From assembly GCF_000374545.1 (NCBI RefSeq), contig NZ_KB894599.1, forward strand, positions 1 through 64,000: a stretch of 64,000 bases of DNA, read 5' to 3'. The position numbers and the translations under genes were made by a program. Positions 31,747 to 39,133 of the stretch are shown here, piece by piece. How positions within the stretch are numbered: the stretch's first letter is position 1; every line of letters begins with the position of its first letter. The stretch is from Anaeromusa acidaminophila DSM 3853 (lineage in GTDB: Bacteria; Bacillota; Negativicutes; Anaeromusales; Anaeromusaceae). A model generated the notes under the pieces. The model did not search any database, had not been told where the DNA came from, and saw nothing but the letters and a program-made list of their open reading frames with translations.

Positions 31747-31788
31747 AAAACGAGGAGTTTTGCTGCAAACAGCAAAACTCCTCGTTTT
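31747..31788. terminator. Bidirectional terminator between xpt and permease
   Basis: Perfect 19-bp stem (AAAACGAGGAGTTTTGCTG and its complement) with a CAAA loop; the ends supply T-runs on both strands. Confidence 0.93.
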
Positions 31789-31799
31789 ATGTCTGTATC

Positions 31800-31838
31800 A
31801 CTTTTCTCTGCTTCCTCTGTGTACCATGCCTCGTTGCT
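31800..31838 (-). repeat. 3'-flank repeat, GAACAAGAG family, copy 7
   Basis: Minus strand: CGAGGCATGGTACACAGAGG, AAGCAGAGAAAAGTG. The GGTACACAGAGGAA segment mirrors GGTACGCAGAGGGA of copy 6. It starts 12 bases after the permease stop. Confidence 0.5.
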
Positions 31839-31849
31839 AAGCAATTATT

Positions 31850-33181
31850 TTATAAATACTTGTTTTTACCGGCTTCCATATCTTTTTCTTCTGCCGAAAC
31901 GCCGTTGAGAAGCAAGTTGAGCAGAATAGCGGCGATGCTGCCGGCAGTAATGCCACTGTGCAAAATAACTTGAGCCCAAGCTGGAAAGTTATGATAGAAA
32001 TTAGGCACTGCCAACGTAATCATACCCACGCCCAGACTAACCGCAACAACCATGATGTTCTGCGTCCCGTCAAAATCAACGCGCGACAAGGTTTTCAAGC
32101 CGCTGGCCGCAACCATACCGAACATAGCAATGCCCGCCCCGCCCAAAACCGGTAAAGGAATGGCGGCAATCACCGCAGCCAGTTTGGGCAAAAGCCCCAA
32201 CAGAATCAGAATGACGCCGGCCGCAGTAACCACAAAGCGACTTTTAACCCTCGTCAACGCTACTAAGCCTACATTCTGCGCGAAAGCCGTATAGGGAAAC
32301 GAGTTGAAAATGCCGCCCAGAATCGTAGAGAAACCATCCGCCCGCAAACAGCGGCTTAAATCGTCTTTCGTAATCTTCTTATCAACAATTTCGCCTACGG
32401 CAATACAGTCGCCAGTGGTCTCCGTCATCACTACCAGCATAACCAAGACCATCGCGGCAATGGACGCCGCATCAAACGTAGGATAGCCAAAGGCAAAGGG
32501 CGTAGTAACTCCCAGCCAGGCCGCACCGCCCACCTTGGAAAAATTGACCATATCAAAAAAACTAGCCAAGACCGTACCGCACAACAAGCCTAAGAGCACT
32601 GCAATGTTGCTGATAAAGCCTTTGAAAAAACGGTAAAAGAAAAGAACCAAGGCTAAGGTCACCAGCGCCAGCAAGATATAAGCCGCGCTGGCAAAGTCCT
32701 TGGCCGCCGGATTGCCGCCGCCAGCCCAGCGCACAGCCACCGGCATCAAGGTCACGCCGATGATGGTAATAATCGTCCCTGTCACTACCGGAGGGAAAAA
32801 GCGCAAAAGCGAGCTAAAATAAGGACTGACCAAGTATGTTATAATCCCGGCCACAATAATTGAACCGTAAATACCAGTCAGTCCGTGCGCTTGGCCGATT
32901 AAAATCATGGGAGTTACGGCGGCAAAAGTCACCCCTTGGATCATGGGAATTTTTACGCCCATATTGCCAAAACCGACAGTCTGGATAATCGTAGCAATGC
33001 CGCAAGTAAACAGATCGGCGTTAATCAGATAAATTAATTGCTCGCTGCTCAATCCCAAAGCATTTGCCACAATAAGGGGAACCGCCACCGCCCCGGCGTA
33101 CATAGCCAGTACATGCTGCAAACCGTACACAAACAGTTTGCTCAACGGCAGCATCTCGTTAACAGGATGATTTTTTTCCAT
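31850..33181 (-). CDS. Xanthine/urate-type nucleobase permease (NCS2 family)
   Basis: 443 residues, about 14 TM segments. NCS2 hallmarks: YGLQHVLAMYAGAVAVPLIV in TM1, the signature GLLPKLAAVIAAIP and the substrate-site region MTETTGDCIAVGEIV. The spacing matches the xanthine/urate branch (PbuX, PucJ/K, UacT) more than UraA. It is a proton-coupled importer in the inner membrane. It starts 3 bases after the xanthine dehydrogenase molybdenum subunit gene, so it supplies that enzyme with substrate. Last gene of the operon. Confidence 0.88.
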   Translation of the reverse strand: MEKNHPVNEMLPLSKLFVYGLQHVLAMYAGAVAVPLIVANALGLSSEQLIYLINADLFTCGIATIIQTVGFGNMGVKIPMIQGVTFAAVTPMILIGQAHGLTGIYGSIIVAGIITYLVSPYFSSLLRFFPPVVTGTIITIIGVTLMPVAVRWAGGGNPAAKDFASAAYILLALVTLALVLFFYRFFKGFISNIAVLLGLLCGTVLASFFDMVNFSKVGGAAWLGVTTPFAFGYPTFDAASIAAMVLVMLVVMTETTGDCIAVGEIVDKKITKDDLSRCLRADGFSTILGGIFNSFPYTAFAQNVGLVALTRVKSRFVVTAAGVILILLGLLPKLAAVIAAIPLPVLGGAGIAMFGMVAASGLKTLSRVDFDGTQNIMVVAVSLGVGMITLAVPNFYHNFPAWAQVILHSGITAGSIAAILLNLLLNGVSAEEKDMEAGKNKYL

Positions 33182-33184
33182 GGG

Positions 33185-35470
33185 TCAACCTCGTTTCTTG
33201 GTTAGTAACGCGTTCAATACTTTTTCCGGCGTCAACGGCAGCTGCGCTAGCTGCACGCCAGTAGCATTGAAGACAGCATGGGCAATCGCCGGCGCTGGCG
33301 TGTTAATGACCGCCTCGCCGATGGACTTGGCGCCGAAAGGACCGGTCGGTTCGTAGCTGGGCTCAAAAGCCACTCGCACCTGGCCCACATCCTTGCGGCA
33401 AGGAATCTTATATTGCATAAAATTGCAAGTTTCTAAACGCCCTTGCCCAGTATAACGCACTTCTTCATAGAGCGCCATGCCAATCCCCTGAACAATGCCG
33501 CCTTCGGTCTGCACCCGGGCCAATGCCGGGTTGATCACCGTACCGCAGTCCACAACAGCCACAAAATCGATGGGGGTCACCTTGCCGGTAGCCTTGTCAA
33601 TTTCCACTTCTGCAAAGCCCGCTACAAAAGGCGGCGGCGAGGTGGGACTGCCATACGTCCCCTGCCCGATAAGCTGCTGTTTGCCAATTCCCAAAGCCAG
33701 TCGTTCCGCTAGTTTCACTCTGGATAAAGAGGCTTGGTTTTTCTCAACGTAAAAACTATCACCGTCGAACGACACTTCGTTCGATGACACTTCCAGCGCC
33801 TTAGCCGCCTGTTCCAACATCTTGCCGCGCAATTCCTCCGCCGCCAGCTTAACCGCCATGCCGGTCACATAGGTAGTACTGGAGGCGTAAGAACCGGGAT
33901 CAAAAGGAGATACATCCGTATCGGCGGCATGAACGATAAAATGCTCCAGATCGGTTTCCAGCACCTCCGCCGCCATTTGCGCCAAAATAGTATCGCTTCC
34001 CGTTCCCATATCGGTAGAGCCAATAAGCAGCGTGTAATTTCCGTCGTCATTAAGCCGTACTTCCGCAGACGCCGTATCAATACCGGCAATCCCGGAGCCT
34101 TGCATGGTTACCGCCATCCCTACAGCTCGCAAAGAGTCCCCTAAGTCGCGCACAGGATATTTTTCTTCCCATCCAATCAGCTTCTTACCGGTAGCAATAC
34201 ATTGATCCAATGTCGAACTAGCCAGCACTTTCCCCTTATAGACAGGCGAGTAATCTCCTTGGCGAATCAGATTTTTTTGCCGCAGCTCCACCGGGTCCAT
34301 CTTGAGTCTGGCAGCCAGCAAATTGACCGCCGACTCTTGAGCGAAGGTTCCCTGCGTCGCCCCATAGCCGCGCAAAGCGCCTCCCGGCAGTTTGTTGGTA
34401 TACACAACCTGTCCCATAAACCGAACCGCCTTGGCTTTGTGGTACAGCGGCAGCGTTTTCTCGCCTACCACGGAAAACGTGGTAGGCGCATGCTCGCCAT
34501 AAGCACCGCCGTCGGAAAGCCCTTGAATATCTACCGCCCGAATGGTACCATCCTCATCAGCCCCCATACGCACCCTTAGACGCATAGCATGACGGCTGTT
34601 GGTGCAGCTGAAGGTTTCCGTACGACTGTAAACAATCAGCGCCGCTTTACCGGTGCGCTTGGTCACCGCCGCTACGAACATCTCCACGGCTCCGGTCTGT
34701 TTGCCGCCAAAGCCGCCTCCTATACGGGGCTTGATAACGCGAATGCGGCTAGCCGGCATTTCCAGCGCTCTCGCCATTTGCCGCCGTACGTGAAAAGGAA
34801 TCTGCGTCGAACTGACAATCGTCAGCCTACCAGTATGGTCCAGATAGCTATAGGCGCGATACGTCTCCATCATGCCATGCGCCTGCGCCTGGGTATAATA
34901 GGTTCCCTCCACCACTACCGGGCATTGGGCTAATTCGGCTTCGACATCGCCATACTCGTTCTTATGCGCACAAATAATATTTTTCTCTTTTTCCATCCCG
35001 ATGGGGAAGTTACAATGCACGTTGCCTTCCGGATGCACTACGCTGGCATGCCCGGCTGCAGCCTCAAAGTCCAGCACCGGATCCAGCACTTCATAGTCCA
35101 CGCGGATAAGCTGCAGCGCCTTTTCTGCTGTTTTTTCGTCCGCCGCCGCCACAATGGCTACGGCATCTCCCACATAACGCACATACTCATCCAAAATGCG
35201 CCGATCATAGGGAGATGGCTCCGGATAGGACTGGCCAGCCAGAGTAAACCGTTCCTGCGATACGTCCTGGTGCGTCAAAATACAAGCTACGCCCGGAACC
35301 TTCAGGGCCAGGGAGACATCTACCTGACGCAAACGCGCAAAAGCATGCGGGCTGTGCAACACCTTGACTATCAGCGCCTGAGACGGCGCCAGATCTTCCG
35401 TATATACCGGCTGCCCTGTCGCAATAGGCAGCGCATCGATCTTAGGCAGGCTTTGTCCGACTACTTTCAT
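33185..35470 (-). CDS. Xanthine dehydrogenase, molybdenum-binding subunit
   Basis: 761 residues. Two-part Mo domain: N-terminal YTEDLAPSQALIVKVLHSPHA, the cofactor loop PRIGGGFGGKQTGAVEM, GALRGYGATQGTFAQES, and the catalytic Glu in GAKSIGEAVINTPAPAIAHA near residue 720. It hydroxylates purines at a Mo-pyranopterin centre. The subunit split (Mo, 2Fe-2S, FAD as three genes) matches bacterial XdhABC/PucCDE arrangements. Four-base overlap with the iron-sulfur gene. Could accept hypoxanthine, nicotinate or other N-heterocycles; the adjoining nucleobase permease and Xpt favour xanthine. Confidence 0.9.
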   Translation of the reverse strand: MKVVGQSLPKIDALPIATGQPVYTEDLAPSQALIVKVLHSPHAFARLRQVDVSLALKVPGVACILTHQDVSQERFTLAGQSYPEPSPYDRRILDEYVRYVGDAVAIVAAADEKTAEKALQLIRVDYEVLDPVLDFEAAAGHASVVHPEGNVHCNFPIGMEKEKNIICAHKNEYGDVEAELAQCPVVVEGTYYTQAQAHGMMETYRAYSYLDHTGRLTIVSSTQIPFHVRRQMARALEMPASRIRVIKPRIGGGFGGKQTGAVEMFVAAVTKRTGKAALIVYSRTETFSCTNSRHAMRLRVRMGADEDGTIRAVDIQGLSDGGAYGEHAPTTFSVVGEKTLPLYHKAKAVRFMGQVVYTNKLPGGALRGYGATQGTFAQESAVNLLAARLKMDPVELRQKNLIRQGDYSPVYKGKVLASSTLDQCIATGKKLIGWEEKYPVRDLGDSLRAVGMAVTMQGSGIAGIDTASAEVRLNDDGNYTLLIGSTDMGTGSDTILAQMAAEVLETDLEHFIVHAADTDVSPFDPGSYASSTTYVTGMAVKLAAEELRGKMLEQAAKALEVSSNEVSFDGDSFYVEKNQASLSRVKLAERLALGIGKQQLIGQGTYGSPTSPPPFVAGFAEVEIDKATGKVTPIDFVAVVDCGTVINPALARVQTEGGIVQGIGMALYEEVRYTGQGRLETCNFMQYKIPCRKDVGQVRVAFEPSYEPTGPFGAKSIGEAVINTPAPAIAHAVFNATGVQLAQLPLTPEKVLNALLTKKRG

Positions 35471-35922
35471 CGCGTTTCACCTCCCAGATACGTTTTAATC
35501 GCTCGCAACTGCCCCATATAACCGGTGCATCGACACAAATTCCCTGTCAAATAATGAAGGATTTCTTCTTCTGACGGCTGCGAAAGCTCTCTCTTCATAG
35601 CCAAAACGGTCATAATAAAGCCGGGACTGCAAAAACCGCATTGTTCAGCGCCCTCTGCCGCTAATACTTTCGCAAAAGCCTCCGCTTCTTCTTGCACGCC
35701 TTCTAAGGTAGTAATGTCCTTCCCCGCCGCTCGAAAAGCAGGCACAGTGCAAGAAAGAACCGGCTTGCCATCAAGCCAAACCGTACAAAGACCGCAGCAG
35801 GACGTATCACAGCCCTTGCGCACGCTCAAATAGCCTTCATGACGCAGCACGTCCGCCAACGACACATCCGCCTCAATCTGCCAAATGGTTTTAATTCCAT
35901 TAAGGCTCGTCTCTAGTTGCAT
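35467..35922 (-). CDS. Xanthine dehydrogenase, [2Fe-2S] subunit
   Basis: 151 residues. The plant-type ferredoxin cluster uses the four Cys in GCDTSCCGLCTVWLDGKPVLSC-like order (C-x4-C-x2-C-x11-C, about residues 38-59; an extra Cys adjoins the second ligand). The second cluster ligands are QCGFCSPG and NLCRCTGY in the C-terminal helical domain. It carries electrons from the Mo centre to FAD. SD AAGGAGG lies eight bases before ATG, and both ends overlap the neighbouring subunit genes. Confidence 0.93.
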   Translation of the reverse strand: MQLETSLNGIKTIWQIEADVSLADVLRHEGYLSVRKGCDTSCCGLCTVWLDGKPVLSCTVPAFRAAGKDITTLEGVQEEAEAFAKVLAAEGAEQCGFCSPGFIMTVLAMKRELSQPSEEEILHYLTGNLCRCTGYMGQLRAIKTYLGGETR

Positions 35923-36698
35923 GCCAGCACCTCCTTGACCGCCCGCGCCGTTAATGCTTCACAAAGCTGACGCCGATATTCTTCGCTGGCACGATTGTTG
36001 CCGGAAAAAGATAATTCCGCCGCCGCTAAACGCGCCGACTCTTCCGGCGCTGAACCAGCCTCCAAGCAGGCTGCCGCCTGCATCGCCAGCGCCGCACGTC
36101 CCGGTCGGGCGCCAACGGCAATTTTCCAGACGCCGTCCGTTTCGGATGCCGCCACATTGAGCAGAGGAAAATCACTGCACGAAGTACGCATCTGCTGGTA
36201 AGAAGCGCGACAGCTTGCTTTGGGAATCACCACTTGGATAAGAATATCCTTTTGCGGCGGCTGTTCCATAAACTGCGCCAGCGGCATACTACCGCCTTTG
36301 TACAAATGAACTGACGCCCCCAACACCAAAAGCGCCGGCAGCAAATCAGAAAAGCCAAACCGCCCAAATACCGAACCGCCTACCGTAACGCTTTGTCGAA
36401 ACTGCACGCCAATAATATGGCTCACTGCCTGCGGCGCCACGCCGCAGCCTAGACGCCGCAAAACCGGACTAACCTCCAAGTCGCGCAAGGTAGCCATAGC
36501 CCCCAAGCGCACCTCCGACTCTGTTTCTTCTATATACGATAAATTGCACGCAGACAAGTCCACCGCCGTGCTTCTCCGCGCCGAACCAAGACGCAAAAAA
36601 GCTCCGCCGCCCAGAAGGAAATTGTTTTTCTGCGCCGTCAGTATTTCGTAAGCTTCCGCCAACGACTGCGGCTGCGCTAACTTTTGGAACGTAAGCAT
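35913..36698 (-). CDS. Xanthine dehydrogenase, FAD-binding subunit
   Basis: 261 residues of the CoxM/XdhB type: LAQPQSLAEAYEIL, FAD-pyrophosphate loop FLLGGGAFLRLG, VDLSACNLSYIEE, and VTVGGSVFGRFGFSDLLPALL, followed by a CO-dehydrogenase-flavoprotein C-terminal domain. It passes electrons to NAD+ or another acceptor. ATG at 36698 follows AGGAGGG; an ATG at 36716 precedes that SD and is rejected. First gene of the xdh-permease operon. Confidence 0.9.
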   Translation of the reverse strand: MLTFQKLAQPQSLAEAYEILTAQKNNFLLGGGAFLRLGSARRSTAVDLSACNLSYIEETESEVRLGAMATLRDLEVSPVLRRLGCGVAPQAVSHIIGVQFRQSVTVGGSVFGRFGFSDLLPALLVLGASVHLYKGGSMPLAQFMEQPPQKDILIQVVIPKASCRASYQQMRTSCSDFPLLNVAASETDGVWKIAVGARPGRAALAMQAAACLEAGSAPEESARLAAAELSFSGNNRASEEYRRQLCEALTARAVKEVLACN

Positions 36699-36800
36699 CC
36701 TATCCCTCCTGTTCATTACTCTAACAAATCAGTTCTTTTCTAGGAAAATTGTACCACAAGGCCGCCCCTGAGAAAACAGACAGCAGCCCTACAATTCTTC

Positions 36801-36855
36801 TTTGCAACAAATAACTACTGTTTATTTTGCAACAAGGTATTTCTCCTGCTATACT
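36801..36855 (+). promoter_or_regulatory. Promoter of EAL-HDOD gene with direct repeat
   Basis: TTTGCAACAA occurs at 36801-36810 and 36826-36835. The second copy provides the -35 TTGCAA (36827-36832), with TATACT at 36850-36855 and a 17-base spacer. The repeats could be a binding site shared by this promoter and the divergent xdh operon. Confidence 0.5.
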
Positions 36856-36890
36856 TTAAGAATAAGAATTACAGAAACGAGCGTGTCCAA

Positions 36891-38114
36891 ATGGAGCTTT
36901 TCATTGCTAGACAGCCTATTTTTGACACTCACAAAAATGTTGTCGCTTACGAACTGCTTTTTCGCAGTCCCGGAGCCGTAACGGCCACCCACACGGATGA
37001 TACTGCGGCAACACGCGCCGTCCTCTCGAATGCCTTTTTAATGATGGGCATTGATTCCCTCACCGACGGCAAGAAAGCCTTTGTCAACTTTGACGCCGCA
37101 ACCATCCTTGATCAAGTCCCTAAACTTCTTCCTGCGGCAATTCTCATCGTGGAAATTTTGGAAACAGTCGAACCAACGCAAGAAGTACTCAATGCCTGTG
37201 CATTATTAAAAAAAGCCGGCTATACCTTAGCCTTAGATGATTTTGAACCCGCCGACGCACAGGTTCCCCTCATTCTCATGGCGGACATTATCAAAGTCGA
37301 CTTTCGCAACCCCAAAAGCCTGCAAGGCCGACGCTTCGCTGAACGTATCGCTCCCGGGCGCATTCGCTATTTAGCGGAAAAGGTTGAAACCGAAGCTGAA
37401 TTCCGCCAAGCCTTAGAGGCCGGATACACTTTGTTTCAAGGCTACTTTTTCAGTCGCCCCGCCATTCTCTCGCAAAAAAACATTCCTGTCAATCATATGC
37501 ATTATTTGCAGCTTTTAAATCATCTCTATACCGCTGATTTTGATGTAGAACGTTTTGAGCAGCTTATTAAGCGAGATGTATCCCTCTCGTTGCAGTTTCT
37601 TAAGTATATCAATTCGGCCTTCTTCGGGTTTCGCGTACCGGTCCATTCCATACGCCATGCCGCCGCCCTTTTGGGACAACAAGGTTTGGCCAAATGGATT
37701 TCCCTTGTGGCTTTGCGCAATTTAGCGCAAGAGCAGCCTCCCGAACTACTTCGCACAGCGGTAGTTCGTGCTCGTTTCAGTGAGCTTTTGATTCAGCGCC
37801 GCCCTCATCCGGGCATCCCTCAGGATCATTTTTTTCTAGTGGGTCTGTTTTCTCTGCTGGAAGCGTTTTTACAAAAGCCTTTAGCCGATGTCCTAGAGCA
37901 ATTGCCGTTGGCTCGTTCTGTTAAAGACGCCTTGGCCGGCCGCCCCAACCCGCTGCGCCAAGTTCTCGACTTAGTTATTGCCTATGAGCAAGGTGATTGG
38001 GATCAAGTTCTCTCCGTAAGCGAAGCGTTGCAATTTCCTCATGAGGCTATTGTTAATGCTTACTTTGACGCCTTGCTTTGGGAAAAAGAATTTATTTCCA
38101 TGTCGAATGTGTGA
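36891..38114 (+). CDS. EAL-HDOD signalling protein (YuxH-like)
   Basis: 407 residues. The N-terminal EAL-type domain is degenerate (ELLFRS in place of EAL, EILETV, LALDDF), so phosphodiesterase activity is doubtful and c-di-GMP binding open. The C-terminal HDOD domain (residues ~200-400) has YINSAFFGFRVPVHSIRHAA and LGQQGLAKWISLVAL. The layout matches YuxH/CdgJ proteins, which influence motility and surface behaviour as signal-output scaffolds. ATG at 36891 has only a poor SD. A LysR gene follows nine bases after the stop. Confidence 0.88.
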   Translation: MELFIARQPIFDTHKNVVAYELLFRSPGAVTATHTDDTAATRAVLSNAFLMMGIDSLTDGKKAFVNFDAATILDQVPKLLPAAILIVEILETVEPTQEVLNACALLKKAGYTLALDDFEPADAQVPLILMADIIKVDFRNPKSLQGRRFAERIAPGRIRYLAEKVETEAEFRQALEAGYTLFQGYFFSRPAILSQKNIPVNHMHYLQLLNHLYTADFDVERFEQLIKRDVSLSLQFLKYINSAFFGFRVPVHSIRHAAALLGQQGLAKWISLVALRNLAQEQPPELLRTAVVRARFSELLIQRRPHPGIPQDHFFLVGLFSLLEAFLQKPLADVLEQLPLARSVKDALAGRPNPLRQVLDLVIAYEQGDWDQVLSVSEALQFPHEAIVNAYFDALLWEKEFISMSNV

Positions 38115-38123
38115 GGATAGTAT

Positions 38124-39017
38124 ATGGAGATTCGCCATTTAGAATGTTTCCTGGAAATTGTTCGCCTTGGCAGCTTCAGCAAAGCCGCCAAGGCGCTGCA
38201 TATCAGCCAGCCTGCGGCTAGCAAAATGATTCACTCTATGGAGCAGGAACTAGGCCTACCTGTTCTCTACCGCCAGAACCGCAACCTAACGCTCACCGAT
38301 ATCGGCCAAGCTGTTTTTGAACGCGCTCAGCCGATTGTCGCCTTGTTTCACGGGTTGCATGCCGAACTGGAGGATGTGGCGCAAGCCCGCAAAGGCCGCT
38401 TGCGCATCGGCCTGCCGCCGATTGCCAGCTCCAGCGTCTTTCCCCAAGTACTAGGCGCGTTCAGCCGCCTTTATCCGGACATTTCCGTCAATCTTTACGA
38501 GTTCGGTTCTAAAACCATCGAAAAAGAAGTCTATGACGGTATGCTTGATCTCGGAGTTATCTGCTCTCCCTCCGATAACTCGGAGTTTTCTACGTTATCC
38601 TTCATTAAAGACCCCTTGCAGGTCATCGTAGCTCCCGGCCATCCCTTGAGCGAACGCAGCTTGCTTTCTTTCGCCGATCTGGCGCAAGAGCAGTTCATCA
38701 TGTATCGTGAGGATTTCAGTCTCCACGACGCCATTGCCAATCGTTGCCTCCAAGCTGGCTTCGAGGTTCGCTGCGCCTATGAAACCTCGCAGAGAGAATT
38801 TATGACCCAACTGGTCGCTTCCGGTCTGGGCATTGCCCTGCTGCCTCAAGCCATTTGCGCCACGTTGCCTCCTCAACAGTTACGAGCCATCCCCATGACC
38901 GACCCAGTGTATCTGGAATTAGGCGCCATCTGGCGACGCAACCGCTATTTGTCTTTCGCCGCCCGCTCTTGGCTAGACTTCGCCAAAGAAAAACTCACTC
39001 CGAACAAACCCGCCTAA
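38124..39017 (+). CDS. LysR family transcriptional regulator
   Basis: 297 residues, standard length. N-terminal winged HTH MEIRHLECFLEIVRLGSFSK, AAKALHISQPAASKMIHSME (residues 1-60), then the type-2 periplasmic-binding-like co-inducer domain starting RLRIGLPPIASSSVFP. The pattern is near the CynR/CidR branch. No divergent target gene; it directly follows the EAL-HDOD gene and is probably co-transcribed with it. Effector unknown. Confidence 0.92.
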   Translation: MEIRHLECFLEIVRLGSFSKAAKALHISQPAASKMIHSMEQELGLPVLYRQNRNLTLTDIGQAVFERAQPIVALFHGLHAELEDVAQARKGRLRIGLPPIASSSVFPQVLGAFSRLYPDISVNLYEFGSKTIEKEVYDGMLDLGVICSPSDNSEFSTLSFIKDPLQVIVAPGHPLSERSLLSFADLAQEQFIMYREDFSLHDAIANRCLQAGFEVRCAYETSQREFMTQLVASGLGIALLPQAICATLPPQQLRAIPMTDPVYLELGAIWRRNRYLSFAARSWLDFAKEKLTPNKPA

Positions 39018-39040
39018 CAAAAGCTTCAATTTTTCAGCAA

Positions 39041-39076
39041 AAAAACGAGCTCGCCTCAAAGCAAGCTCGTTTTTTT
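39041..39076. terminator. Bidirectional terminator between lysR and hrpB
   Basis: AAAAACGAGCT / AGCTCGTTTTT with an inner GC pair across one mismatch; T-run TTTTTTT on the plus strand, and the complementary A-run gives T on the minus. Confidence 0.85.
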
Positions 39077-39088
39077 ATTACTATATTT

Positions 39089-39133
39089 TCGTAACCCTCT
39101 GTGTTGCCCTCTGTTACTCTTGTTCGTCTCTTA
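39089..39133 (-). repeat. 3'-flank repeat, GAACAAGAG family, copy 8
   Basis: Minus strand: GACGAACAAGAGTAACAGAG, GGCAACACAGAGGGTTACG. It begins at the hrpB stop codon and is the cleanest copy of the family. Confidence 0.65.
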
